Assembly: GCA_012845835.1 (NCBI GenBank)
Contig: JABAKD010000009.1
Span: 11,089,785 to 11,153,784, forward strand
Reading direction: 5' to 3'
Source of the DNA: Undaria pinnatifida
Lineage: Eukaryota; Sar; Phaeophyceae; Laminariales; Alariaceae
Length of the DNA: 64,000 bases
Numbering within the stretch: the stretch's first letter is position 1; every line of letters begins with the position of its first letter. Positions 43,514 to 54,045 of this stretch are shown piece by piece. A program made the translations under genes and the position numbers. The notes beneath the pieces are model-generated. The model was not told where the DNA came from. It made no database searches and was given only the letters and a program-made list of their open reading frames with translations.

Positions 43514-44396
43514 TAGAGATATCTAAAACTCGGAAATATCGCGATATTGGTCGTTTAGAGTCGAATTATGTGCCTCTGGAGTTTTAGACGACCCCGGGCT
43601 GTTGGGATATTTTCGCCATACGTGGTCCGCACATACCAAATATGGCGTAGGTACCTTCGCGATATTTTGTGATTGTTTTTGGAGGAAAGATGCGGTTTAC
43701 TTGTTGTTCGTGCCTTGGAGAGACCCACCGGCAGCCACATGGCCAGCAAGCACACAGCACATGACTGCCCAACAGCACACACAACCAACCGCTGCACGTA
43801 TGAAGCTCCAGCGGCACCATGAATAACGAACGACCGTGACGGCTGGATTAGCCCTTTGACAGACCGGCGCCCCTGCTCTCGAGCCCGGGCAAGATGTGTG
43901 TCTGTTGCCTGGTTTCAGCTGATGAGGGCACACCACAGTAGTAGCTAGCTGGAGCACAGCAGTCAGTTATTCCTTTGCTGTGTCAACCCCCTTGCCTGCG
44001 TTCGTTCCTCGGCATCGATCGCTTTTAGATTGTGTCTAACCCCAAGCTACCCCAACAGTAACCACGTAAAGCAAAACTCAAAGCACGACCCATCGCGGCT
44101 TCCGCGCGTTTATACTACGGCGGGCAGTTGTTGCAGGCAACGTTATCTGGCCCATGCCGTGCTTGCCTCGTCTCACACCCCTGGCAGCTGGTGCCCTACG
44201 CTGCTCTGGGTCTCGGACGGGACGGGGCAAATAACCTTGCTTCGTCTCGTCTCGAGTCTTGGGCCCTTGATGACTCGAGTGTGGAAAATACGCCATATTC
44301 AGTTTTAGACAGCACAAAGTGCCCACACAAATATCGCGATATAGAATAAAGTGCCAAATACCTAAATATCAGCGTACGCGGAGTTTTAGATATGTC
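43514..44396. mobile_element. Non-autonomous TIR element nested in a LINE 3' end
   Basis: The 883-bp insert has ends GAGATATCTAAAACTC and, inverted, GACATATCTAAAACTC. Subterminal inverted atatcgcgatat motifs are present on both sides. It is flanked by TAG at 43511-43513 and 44397-44399, and removing it with one TAG restores the LINE phrase gcgTAGTGAGACG found at 52281. A 3-bp duplication would suit CACTA or PIF/Harbinger-type elements, but the class is not settled. No transposase frame seen. Confidence 0.7.
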
Positions 44397-44629
44397 TAGT
44401 GAGACGCATGCACCAGTATGGACCTGGCACATCGTAGGCTGACTCCCGATTTCACTTTTTATATACTTCTGGCGGAGGCATGAATTGCGTCAGCCGTGAC
44501 ATATCAGATATGCGTGTACCACCTTGGGTTTGTTCGTGTTTTTTTTTTTCTCCGGGGTATTCCTCAGCTCCAGAGTGACTGGAGCCTGTCCTGTGACCAC
44601 GGACTTGATTATGCGAGTTAATGTGAGAA

Positions 44630-44652
44630 CAACAACAACAACCACAACAACC

Positions 44653-44695
<43 letters not shown>

Positions 44696-44697
44696 CC

Positions 44698-44749
<52 letters not shown>

Positions 44750-44758
44750 CCACAACTA
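44630..44758 (+). repeat. (ACA)n tail of the LINE copy
   Basis: acaacaaca with a few accaca interruptions for about 130 bp, directly at the LINE 3' end. It probably expanded from the element's tail. The poly-Val, poly-Cys and poly-Thr frames are artefacts. Confidence 0.9.
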
Positions 44759-44955
44759 TCAATAGCCACTTGCAAAGATGAGTTTCGATCTCACAGCCGT
44801 ACGAGTACAGTGGGTACCCCTATCGAGGAGCGCCCCGTGACCAGCGAGCCGAAACATGCGCTCTTAACTACAAAGCGCTTTTATCTGTAGTGGGCGAAGT
44901 ATATATGCAAAGTGTATAGCGTTTAGTGTAGCGGCACATGCCGAGTTGGCCGCTC

Positions 44956-45044
44956 TTAACCCCTTCAGAACCCCAAAACCCCTCCCTACACTAATATCGA
45001 GTAACTTTTCCCCAAGAACGGATTTCAAGATGTAACGGCGTCAA
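44956..45044 (-). mobile_element. piggyBac-like MITE, copy 8, with empty site elsewhere
   Basis: TTAA at 44956-44959, TCAA at 45041-45044. The surrounding repeat (cggcacatgccgagttggcc ... accggagtacccactac) also occurs without the MITE at about 19957-20055, where ccgctcttcaagcc marks the uninterrupted site. Confidence 0.8.
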
Positions 45045-45155
45045 CTCCCGAATGCTCTTGACTCGGGTGCTCTTAAACCGGAGTACCCACTACGACGTAC
45101 TACTGTTGTGGTGTATCTAACTGCTATTGAAGTAGCGACTTAAAAAGCGACACGC

Positions 45156-45350
45156 TCAGTCTTCATCAGCCTTTTGGGAAGAAGGAAGACGAAAATCGAG
45201 CGGCAGCACAAACAAGTGCGCCATCATCGCCGTGCTTCGCCGTGCGTGTCGGAGAAACCATCCTTCCGTTGCACCCCAGATACCCAAGCTATCACCTATC
45301 ATGTGCATCCCAGAAGATCCTGGCTGCTTCGTCCAGCCAATGCTGTGCAC
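45156..45350 (-). CDS. Unidentified 64-codon open frame
   Basis: Reads MHSIGWTKQPGSSGMHMIGD at the start and ends LPSSQKADED. Composition is protein-like, with no low complexity, but I recognise no family. It could be an exon of an unknown gene, a transposon remnant, or chance. It abuts the TRIM element at 45382. Confidence 0.2.
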   Translation of the reverse strand: MHSIGWTKQPGSSGMHMIGDSLGIWGATEGWFLRHARRSTAMMAHLFVLPLDFRLPSSQKADED

Positions 45351-45381
45351 TCAACACGATATTTACACACTGATACCCCCC

Positions 45382-45649
45382 TGTTAAGATACGGCCTCGA
45401 AAGGCCTGTAGGTATCCGAATTTGAGATCATTTGGATGGGTTTCGTATGATAAGGTTGGCGGTTTATATTCGGGGAAGTTAGGAATTAGATCGGAGGCGC
45501 GTGCCTCCGATCTCAGAAGCTATCCCGGGCTCTGGTGGAAACGAATAAAGCTACATCTCTACGAAGGAACGAAAGTGAGTACTCTCCGAGGACCTGCTCA
45601 ATTGGCAGACCTGCAGGGGGCACTCTGTGTCCCCCACCTATTAGTTTCA
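45382..45649. repeat. 5' LTR of the TRIM element
   Basis: 268 bp, TG...CA. Contains an internal palindrome around atcggaggcgcgtgcctccgat that could form a hairpin. Confidence 0.9.
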
Positions 45650-46008
45650 CAAGTGGCGTCGACGGCAGGACACCATAGTACCTTTTTTGTGGTTGGTTTA
45701 CCGTAGAGCCTTTCCTGCCCCCCCCCGCCACACCGGCGGCATGCGGCATGTTCTAGAGCCTTTTCTGCCCCCCCCGCCACGCCGGCGGCATGCGGCAGGT
45801 TTTTGATGGGTGACTATTGCCTTGCTGTAGGGTCTGCTTTTCTTTCTACTGCTTTTCTTCGCGTGTTCCTGGCTCCGTAGCCAGACGGTTAGAGGTGTGG
45901 GAGTGGGTTTTGAGGAGCCGCATCTTCGACTCATGGTCTAGTTCGTAGAACCGGAGTTTCCCCGAATCTCCCATATTTCTGGATATGCGACTCATCAGGG
46001 TGGGCTAG

Positions 46009-46276
46009 TGTTAAGATACGGCCTCGAAAGGCCTGTAGGTATCCGAATTTGAGATCATTTGGATGGGTTTCGTATGATAAGGTTGGCGGTTTATATTCGG
46101 GGAAGTTAGGAATTAGATCGGAGGCACGCGCCTCCGATCTCAGAAGCTATCCCGGGCTCTGGTGGAAACGAATAAGGCTACATCTCTACGAAGGAACGAA
46201 AGTGAGTACTCTCCGAGGACCTGCTCAATTGGCAGACCTGCAGGGGGCACTCTGTGTCCCCCACCTATTAATTTCA
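46009..46276. repeat. 3' LTR of the TRIM element
   Basis: Same length as the 5' LTR. Substitutions at the palindrome (gcacgcgc against gcgcgtgc, compensatory-looking), at aataaggct and at attaattt. Confidence 0.9.
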
Positions 46277-46439
46277 CCCCCCCCCCCAGCTAAACGCTGG
46301 GGAATGTGAAATATGCAAGGAGGAACGGCATGTGCTACAGCAGTAGTAGAGGAGATGAGGAAATAAGACGGATGTGACACGGAAGGGTTTGGTAGACTAG
46401 AGAGTAGCGAGAAAAAAAACGATCGCTATCCTAGGAGAT

Positions 46440-46640
46440 AGATAGTGGCCGCAGACGGCGAAACAGGACGGGGATAGGACAAGCAAACAGTTTCTGTGTA
46501 GTACGTGGAAAAAAGCGTTGTGAGCGCCCAAATGTTGGAGGTGTCTCCATTAGGAGTAGGAACGGTGCTCTGTCTCGAAAGGGATGCGTGGTCAATGGTC
46601 AAATGACTAAGGCAAGCAACAAATGAGTACGCCCCGCCCC
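46440..46640 (+). repeat. Dispersed repeat ending in GAGTACG plus poly-C (second long-body copy)
   Basis: Body matches 35757-35950 closely (gcagacggcgaaacaggacg, aggagtaggaacggtgctct). Ends gagtacgccccgcccccccc. Confidence 0.75.
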
Positions 46641-47111
46641 CCCCCACCCTTCATCAAGTGCTGAAGGGGTTTGTGAGGTTTTATATTTTACAAGCGTGTG
46701 AGTATTACAACGACAGGCAATATGGATTTATGGACCGACTGCTACCAACACTGCTATGGAGGGGTGCATCCCTGGCTCCGTTTGGGCCAGCCACACAAGG
46801 GTCGCTTGGATATTACATTATTTCTGGTATAACTTGATTGCTGTTCGCCGGTAGACGGGGTACCGCAACAAAATCAAGACGGTCATTTAAAATTATTTAT
46901 TTTTTAACTAAGACGAAGATTGATTAGAAAAAAGAAAATTAACAAAACGCCGACCATTTTCGTTGTACTATTGCAACTGCTGTGGGCTTAGGTACCCAAG
47001 GTTCGACTCGAGGCTTGCAACAGCAGTTTCTCTTTTGTATGCGTAGCGTGGATACTCGGACACGATAAAGAGACGGACATCTTATAACCAGGTAAATTGG
47101 TGATACCTGCG

Positions 47112-48550
47112 TGGGAGATCCTTACGATGACCGAACCCTTCTGTGGGATGTCCTTGCTCGTTTTGGCGTGCCACCGAGAATGCTCGCCGTCATCCGCCAA
47201 TTCCACGACGGCATGCAATCATGCGTGCGGTTGGATGATGGAGAGTGCTCGGATAGGTTCGACGTCGGGCAAGGTCTAAGGCAAGGATACGTGCTCGCGC
47301 CACCGCTGTTCAACATGTTTTTCACGGCGGTACTGCGTGTGGCCGAGAAACGCTTTCTCGCTGATGCAGCCATCACGGACAACATGGTGCAGCCCCAACG
47401 AAAGGAGAAAGGCGAGAAGAAGGGCACTTCACGCAAAGGCAAAGTCGATGGGCGGAGGGGGAAGGAAGGGAAGGAGGTGCAGAGATTGTGAGGTATGCTG
47501 CACGCGGACGATGCGGGCATCGTATCGCGATCATCAGAAGGGCCGGAGAGGATGATGACGGTGATGCTGACTGCGTGCTCGGCGTTCGAGCTTACGGTCT
47601 CCGAGGCGAAAGCAGAGACCATGTGCCTGCAAACCAAAGGCGGGGGGAAGGTGTCGTTCACAATCGATGCAGCCGGCCAGGTACACGAACAAACAATCGA
47701 GTTTGTGTACTTGGGCGGGGCTATCACCGCACACAGAGACCTTAGCATTGAAATAACGCGGCGTCTTCAGAGGGCCTGGGCGTGCTTCCAGCGGTACACG
47801 ATGAAAATCTATGATCGTCCGGGTGTGCGCTTACGGCTCAAGGTGCGGTTGCTGAAAGCTGACGTGGTCGAGACACTACTCTACGGTTGCATGGCGTGGA
47901 GCCCGAACAAGCGTGACTATGACAGGCTACGACGGGTTCACCACTCCATGCTCCTCCGACGCCTCGGCTGGCGGAAACGGAAGCGCGACGACTACACCCT
48001 ATCGTACGCCGACGTGCTTGCCAAGACAGCTTCCGAGAGCATAGAGGCGATAGTGCTCAAACGGAGGATACTGTTTGCGGGATTCGTAGCACGTATGGGG
48101 GAGGAGCGTCTGCCACAGAGGGTGATGTTTGGGGAGCTTGTTGGGGGTAATGGCTACTCAGGGGGGCAAGAGAAGGACTGGACGGCTCATCTGAAGGAGG
48201 ATATGTCGGTCTTTGGAGAGAAATTCGAACGGTGGCGAAAGGCTGCTCAGAAGGCCGGCAGATGGTTTCGACGAGTGGAGGAGGGAGCCGAGTTGTTCAT
48301 GCATGTAACGGAGAGATGCAAAGCTGCAGAGCGACGCGCAAAGGCTGCGGCGGCGCCATCCACCGTCGGCATCTCTAAGCGGCCGGGGGGAGGGGGGAGG
48401 CGGGGAGGGGAGCGGGGGGGAGGGGGGAGGGGCGGAGGGGGGGGGGGGGGGAGAGGGGGAGAGGGGGGAGGGGGGGGGAGGGGGGAGGGGGGGGAGGGGG
48501 GGGCGCCATGCCAAGAGACCGAAGTCTGGGTCTGGTCATCATCGTCTTGA
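47112..48550 (+). pseudogene. LINE reverse transcriptase, C-terminal part, frame broken
   Basis: The first frame (47111-47491) carries the palm motif [20 protein letters not shown] and ends in TGA. The next frame (47495-48550) carries ADDAGIVS, with the catalytic YADD changed to HADD. It then carries FVYLGGAITAHRDLSIEITR, ETLLYGCMAWSPNKRDYDRL, and the C-terminal RRILFAGFVARMGEERLPQR typical of LINE-encoded reverse transcriptases. The frame break, the Tyr-to-His change and the missing N-terminus (endonuclease and first palm motifs) make this copy dead. The glycine-rich end after 48380 is read-through of the G tract. Confidence 0.9.
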
Positions 48551-49213
48551 AATTTGTGGCCCTTCCAATTGCCGTCACAAGATAGCGTAAGACCGCCCTG
48601 ACTTCTTCGCCATGTTGCTTCCTCTCCCCAGTGCCTTTGATGATGCACTTGATACCCTCCATGAGCCCAATGCCGTTTTCAGTCGGTTTTTAAGGTCTGC
48701 TAGTATGACCTTTTTTTCTCTTTCCCCTCCTTACTTCCTATTCTTGCCTCGTCTTTTCTCGATTTTCTTGTCTTTTCTTTTTTCTTTTCCTTTTTCGTTT
48801 TTCGCTTTCTTGTCTTTTCTTTCCTTTCCTATATCTTCTTTTACTCTCCTTGTTTCTTTTTTCCAGTTGATTTGCGTCGTTCGTGCGTATGCGTAGTCAT
48901 GGGTACTACGTGCAATATATACGTGGTGGTCTTTCTTGGGTGGCAAGCGGTATACTCGGTTTTTCCAGGCGCGAGTAGTGAGAGGGACGTGTATGCACCA
49001 ACATGGACCTGGCACACCGTAGGCTGACTCCCGATTTCACTTCTATATGTTTCTGGTGGAGGCATGAATTGCGTCAGCTGTGATATATGCGTGTACCACC
49101 TTTGGTTTGTTTGTGTTATTCCCTGGGGTATTCCTCAGCTCCAGAGTGACTGGAGCCTGTTCTGCGACCACTGACTTGATTTTTTCAAGGTAATGTGAGC
49201 ACAACAACAACGA
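47112..49213 (+). mobile_element. LINE (non-LTR retrotransposon), 5'-truncated copy with 3' end
   Basis: Reverse-transcriptase coding remnant (47112-48370), a G-rich hypervariable stretch (48385-48510), a 3' region ending tcctcagctccagagtgact, and a short (aca)n tail at 49199-49213. The 3' region is shared with the copy at 52116-53720 (minus) and the solo end at 43474-44760. Clade not determined. Confidence 0.85.
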
Positions 49214-49264
49214 TATCTCCGGATATGTGCAGGTTGGACGAGGCATGGCTATAGCCCGTCGTGT

Positions 49265-49690
49265 ATTTATGTTTATTAAAAAGACGACGGCCATTGATTG
49301 CAATGTATTTCTACGAAGATGACGATCGAAAGCATTTTTTTCTTTCGAAGACGACGATAATCGATTGCAAAATGTATTTTTCATGAAAAAAGGCGACGAT
49401 GATGATTGCAATTTATCTTCACATAAAGACCACGATCTGATTGCAAAATTTATTTTTACCGAAAAGACGACAATTACTATCGCAATAATTTCGCTGTTAC
49501 GAAGACGACGATTCGTGGCAAAACCTATTTTTTACCACAAAGAAAAACAAGATTGATCGCTTAAAAAAAGTCGTTGTCACCACAAGACGACGACCATTCA
49601 TTGCAACAGCAGCAGCAGTCATTCTTGCGAAAAAGACGACGGATTGCAACAACATTTATTTGCTGTTTTTACGATTGACATAGTGGATTG
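49265..49690. repeat. Degenerate minisatellite of ~55-bp units
   Basis: Units combine aagacgacga(t) with attgattgcaaaatttattttt and repeat about seven times with heavy drift, immediately downstream of the LINE tail. Confidence 0.7.
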
Positions 49691-49844
49691 ATTGCAATGT
49701 CAACCATCTATTAATAAGAAGAGCGCGATCCAGCATAACGAACAAAATATGAGAAGATACAGCAGTAATAAATTTACAGAATAGATATGATGTTAGATCT
49801 AGCTCAAAATTCCCCACCTGAAGTAAAAATACCAACACTCACCA

Positions 49845-49934
49845 TTAACCCCTTTACAACTGGAAACCTGTTTTTGGGGACAAAACTACGTGTTTTTAGT
49901 ATAGGGAGGGGTTCGGGGGCTCTAAAGGGGTTAA
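49845..49934 (+). mobile_element. piggyBac-like MITE, copy 9 (best preserved)
   Basis: TTAA 49845-49848 and 49931-49934. TTAACCCCTTTACAACTGG at the left, ggctctAAAGGGGTTAA at the right, perfect 12-bp TIR. A flanking ~80-bp direct repeat (ccccacctgaagtaaaaata at 49812 and ccccacctaaagtaaaaata at 50025) lacks the MITE in the second unit and serves as a partial empty-site comparison. Confidence 0.85.
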
Positions 49935-50243
49935 AGTGGACCAAAAATAGAATCCCTCCCAATAAAAACTCACCCATATACTCGTAGTATATATCCATCC
50001 GTTTGCGTTGTGAAAAATACAGTAAATCCCCACCTAAAGTAAAAATACCAACACTCACCATTATAGTGGACCAAAAAATGGGACCCTTCCCAATACAAAA
50101 CTCACCCACATAGCATATTACAAGTACCAACAACGCAGCTTGCAAAAGATGAGTATTGACCCGGAATTCGGGAATTCGTCGAACTCACGGCTGACGTCCT
50201 TATTTTTTTTATAAAACACAAAACAAACAACAGACAGCAGTAT

Positions 50244-50475
50244 TGTTACGGTTACATTGTTACGGTTGATAGGAGTTGCACTTTTGGGAATGCGTTAGTC
50301 CCAATAGGTACTAGCAGTATGGTCCGTCTTGCAGGGTACAGAGCAAAGGGAGGCGAGGAACCAGTAGCTCCCAGACGGGGACCCTGCAAGACGGACCATA
50401 CTGCTAGTACCTATTGGGACTAACGCATTCCCAAAAGTGCAACTCCTATCAACCGTAACAATTTTAACCGTAACA
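50244..50475. mobile_element. Foldback element with 82-bp perfect inverted arms
   Basis: Outer ends TGTTACGGTTA and TAACCGTAACA. The inner part of the arms (50256-50337 and 50381-50462) is perfectly complementary over 82 bp around a 43-bp loop. GTAT flanks both sides (50240-50243 and 50476-50479), a possible 4-bp target duplication. It is inserted beside a foldback family B fragment (gtatcacacgcagtttgc). No open frame. The RNA would form a long perfect hairpin. Confidence 0.85.
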
Positions 50476-51454
50476 GTATCACACGCAGTTTGCAAAGAAA
50501 GATGAGTCTCGATCAAGCTCCTTTACGGTCCATCTCACAGCAGCAGCAGGTCAAGAGTGAAGTGCATTTTCGTCTTTTTTTTCAAGTACATCACGACCAT
50601 CATCAGAATGATGTGCGCGCATTGTAAATATTGCTCCTAACGTCACGCTTAGGACGCACACCAAGTACCCCAGCAGCCAGAGCTGGTTCGTGTGCTGCCG
50701 GGTCTGCAATCGATCACGTTTCCACGTTTCCCGAGCTTTCTTCACCTTCAAGTTCCACCGCCCAAGGGTCAATCAATCAACGGCATGGATGCGCGTGGCA
50801 TGGACCGTGTCCAGAGCTGCACGCTGTGACACCATGACAACACCTCCACCGTATTTTTTTATTTTCGTGTTGTTGCATGCGCTGGGTGGTGACATCAGCC
50901 GCCAACGTGCGGTCAGAAACAAAAGATGTCACAAGACGACACTTCAAGCTCTTGACGAACGACGATGTTCCCAAACTTTACCTTGACGAAACACGCGTAG
51001 GTTTTAGGACTTCGTTTGACACCCATGACCGCTGGACGTTTTCCCTTGACTGACCGTCTCCTGACATCATGGCTCAGAAATCTCCGACAGCAGTAGTACT
51101 CTGTTGTAGTAGCCAGGTAACCGCCAGCAACGACCCACTGAACCATTCACCGCTAATTCCCCGCAACTCCGAAAAATACATCGAAGCGTACCACCAGACC
51201 TCAACATTACAAAGCAGAAATCTCGCCGGCAAGCATACCGTGCAGCAGCAGAAGCAGCAGCAGCAGTAGGTGCCTCCCAAGAAGCAAAAAAGGCGATCTG
51301 AACAAGACGGTACCCCAATACAAGGCGGCCAAAATTGCTCGGAGCGACTGGGGAATCGCACTCATAACTTGGAACGAATAACGCGGCTTTCCCCAATTAA
51401 GCGGCAATACTGCTCTGGCCTACCACGGCCTTTTTTCGTTTTTTTTTTCACACA

Positions 51455-51745
51455 CGTCCACTTTCCAGCTTCTGGACAAGCCGTGGTCACAGGTATCGTC
51501 CCTTCCCCTCGGTTCTTGCCTTCAATTCTTGTCGCGCATAGGGTTCAGCAATCCCACTGCTCGTCGATTTTTCATCGAGTGTTGCTGACTCACGCTCTCG
51601 CGCTTTCCGCAAGTCAATTTGTACACAAGAAAAAGTCCCCACCAATTTTCACGAGTATGCACTGGGGGGGATTCGAACTCACGAAACTGACCTATACCAG
51701 GCTCCAGGATAAACTGATACTCCACCGGGGCGACCGGCCTTACGG
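51455..51745 (-). mobile_element. SINE family 1 copy, minus orientation
   Basis: Read on the minus strand: a tRNA-like head (ggtcgccccggtggagtatc, then B-box GAGTTCGAATCCCCCC), then a body with gggactttttcttgtg, ggaaagcgcgagagcgtgag, tgaaccctatgcgcgac and acctgtgaccacggcttgtc. Best preserved head of the family. Not a functional tRNA gene, because the head is imperfect and linked to the repeated body. Confidence 0.75.
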
Positions 51746-52115
51746 GGGTGGGGGCCCCAACTGAATACGCTTGCTTCTGTACAGGCGCAGGCAAATCCCG
51801 CACTACCCAGGCCAAAGACAGAGCAAAATGAGCTGTCGATTCCTGGGTGGCTATCTCACCTTTTGGCCGAACCGTATGGGCTTCGGCTGAAGAAGGGGCA
51901 AGTCCTCGGTGTTGACTTGACCGAAGGGGCGAGGTTAACACCAAAACCGCGTTTTGAAGATGTACAAAAACTGGTACGACACAAACGAAAGTGTATGAAG
52001 CTTACCAGGTAAGCTTTTTTACCCGGATCTCCAGAAAGATGTGAAAAAAATAGATTAATTTACATGCTTTGCGTACAGCAGTATGATACGAATTCAAAAC
52101 TATACGCATGGAGTG

Positions 52116-52713
52116 GAGGAATACCCCAGGAAAAAAAAACACAAACAAAACCAACATTGGTACACGCATATATTATACCGCCTGTAGCTGACGCAATTCA
52201 TGCCTCCGCCAGAAAAATATAAAAAAGTGAAATCGGGAATCAGCCCACGACGTGCCAGGTCCATACTGGTACATACGTCTCACTACTCGCGCCTAAAAAA
52301 AAACGCCTACACCGCTTGCCACCCAGAAAAGACTACCACGTATATATTACACGTGGTATCTATCACTACGCATACGCATGTCAGACCCAAGTCGAATGGA
52401 AAAAAGAAGACAAGACAAGAAAAGAAAAGAAAAGAAAGCGAAAAAAGAAAGGAAAATAAAAGAAAACACAAGAAGAGGAAGCAAGGAAAGGAAACGAAAA
52501 AAAACACCATACTAGCAGACCCTAGGAACTGAGTAAAGACGGCATTGGGCTCACAGAGGGTATCAAGGGCATCATCAATGGCACTGGGGAGAAAACGCAA
52601 CAAGGCGAAGGAAGTCAGGGCGGCGTTGCGCTAACTTGTGACGGCCATCGGAAGGTCCGCAAGCTTCAAGAGGATGATGGCCAGACCCAGACTTCAGTCT
52701 CTTAGGCAGGACG

Positions 52714-52746
<33 letters not shown>

Positions 52747-53720
52747 CCCCCTCTCCCCCCCTCCCCCCGGCCGCTTAGAGGTGCCGACGGTGGATGGCGC
52801 CGCCGCGGCCTTTGCGCGTCGCTCTGCAGCTTTGCATCTCTCCGTTACATGCCAATTCCGCATGAACAACTCGGCTCCCTCCTCTACTCGTCGAAACCAT
52901 CTGCCGGCCTTCTGTGCATCCATTCGCCACCGTTCGAATTTCATTCCGGCCGACACATACTCCTTCAGATGAGCCATCCGGTCCTTCTCTTGCCCCTCTG
53001 AGTAGCCCTTACCTCTAACAAGCTCCCCAAACATCACCCTCTGTGGCAGATACTCCTCCCCCATACGTGCTACGAATCCCGCAAACAATATCCTCCGTTT
53101 GCGCACTATCGCCTCTATGCTCTCGGAAGCTGTCTTGGCAAGCGCGTCGGCGTACGATAGGGTGTGGTCGTCGCGCTTCCGTTTCCGCCATCCGAGGCAT
53201 CGGAGGAGCACGGAGTGGTGAACCCGTCGTAGCCTGCCATAGTCAGGCTTGTTAGGGCTCAACGCCACGCAACCGTAGATTAGTGTCTCGATCACCTCAG
53301 CTTTCAGCAGCGGCACCTTCAACCGTAAGCGCATACCCGGGCAATCATAGATTTCCATATTGTACCGCTGGAAGCATGCCCAGGCCCTCTGAAGACGCCG
53401 CGTTATTTCGATGCTCAGGTCTCTGTGTGCGGTGATAGCCCCGCCCAAGTACACAAACTCGATTGTTCGTTGGTATACTTGGCTGGCTGCATTGATGGCG
53501 AACGACACCTTCCCGCCACCCTTAGTCTGCAGGCACATAATCTCTGTTTTCGCGTCGGAGACCGTAAGCCCGAACGCCGAGCACGCAGTCAGCATCACCG
53601 TCATCATCCTCTCTAGCCCTTTTGATGATCGCGATACGATGCCCGCATCGTCAGCGTACAGCATACCCCACCCACAACCTCTGCACCTCCTCCTCCTCCT
53701 TTCCCCCCCGCCCGTCGAAT
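52116..53720 (-). mobile_element. LINE, second 5'-truncated copy, minus orientation
   Basis: Contains the reverse-transcriptase C-terminal region (52702-53680), a C run of about 34 bases at 52711-52744 (the G tract of the sense strand), and the same 3' region as the plus-strand copy. It lacks the terminal (aca)n tail. More 5'-truncated than the 47112 copy, which it faces tail to tail. Confidence 0.85.
52750..53680 (-). pseudogene. LINE reverse transcriptase fragment with intact YADD
   Basis: Keeps the catalytic motif YADDAGIVSRSSKGLERMMT, then FVYLGGAITAHRDLSIEITR, ETLIYGCVALSPNKPDYGRL, RRILFAGFVARMGEEYLPQR and WHVTERCKAAERRAKAAAAP. The open frame extends from about 53680 to the G tract. It lacks the upstream palm motifs and the endonuclease, so it cannot be active alone. 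About 85-90 percent similar to the plus-strand copy by eye. Confidence 0.9.
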
Positions 53721-53794
53721 TTGCCTGTATAGAGTATGCACGGTACATCTTTACCCGCTACTACTGTGAAAACATAATATACTAAGTATAAAAC

Positions 53795-53930
53795 AAAAAC
53801 ACACTCCAGCTGTGAGATCAAATATTAAGATTTCGTCGAAACTCATATTTGCAAGCTGTGTGTGATACTTCGATCGCGCGTTTTACTGGGCGTGTATCCT
53901 CATTAATGATGTTGTCCCAGGTCACGTACA
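53795..53930 (+). mobile_element. Foldback MITE family B, partial copy
   Basis: cacactccagctgtgagatc, gcaagctgtgtgtgatactt, cgatcgcgcgttttactggg and cctcattaatgatg match the left half of the 26108 copy. Confidence 0.6.
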
Positions 53931-54045
53931 AATATAATAATTGTTCCAACATTAACTCTTGTCCAAAATATAGCATTCCTGCCCTGGTCGCACAAAGGTG
54001 CTGGAGCCCTCGTAGGAAGATCCGAAAAACCATGTGTTACGCATG

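Larger units (their letters stand above)
43474..44760 (+). mobile_element. LINE 3' end (solo copy), split by a nested DNA element
   Basis: LINE sequence at about 43474-43513 (tatacggtttttcctggcgc) resumes at 44397 (tagtgagacgcatgcacc). It runs through gacctggcacatcgtaggct, tcctcagctccagagtgact and an (aac)n tail to 44758. The intact order is seen at 48950-49213 and in reverse at 52116-52310. Severely 5'-truncated; no coding part. The nested element occupies 43514-44396. Confidence 0.8.
45382..46276. mobile_element. Complete TRIM-type LTR element (terminal-repeat retrotransposon in miniature)
   Basis: Two 268-bp direct repeats (45382-45649 and 46009-46276) both start TGTTAAGATACGG and end in CA. 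By eye they differ at four positions. A C-run flanks both outer ends (CCCCC, compatible with a 5-bp target duplication). After the 5' LTR, TGGCGTCGACGGCAGG four bases on fits a primer-binding site because of its TGG start. Purine-rich agggtggg precedes the 3' LTR. The 359-bp interior has no coding capacity and contains a roughly 60-bp tandem duplication (45713-45805) ending ggcggcatgcggca. It depends on proteins from another element. Confidence 0.9.

Noticed and set aside
51657-51745. tRNA gene on the minus strand
   Set aside because: Only the A- and B-box regions are preserved, and the sequence is joined to a body repeated at several loci, so it is a SINE head.
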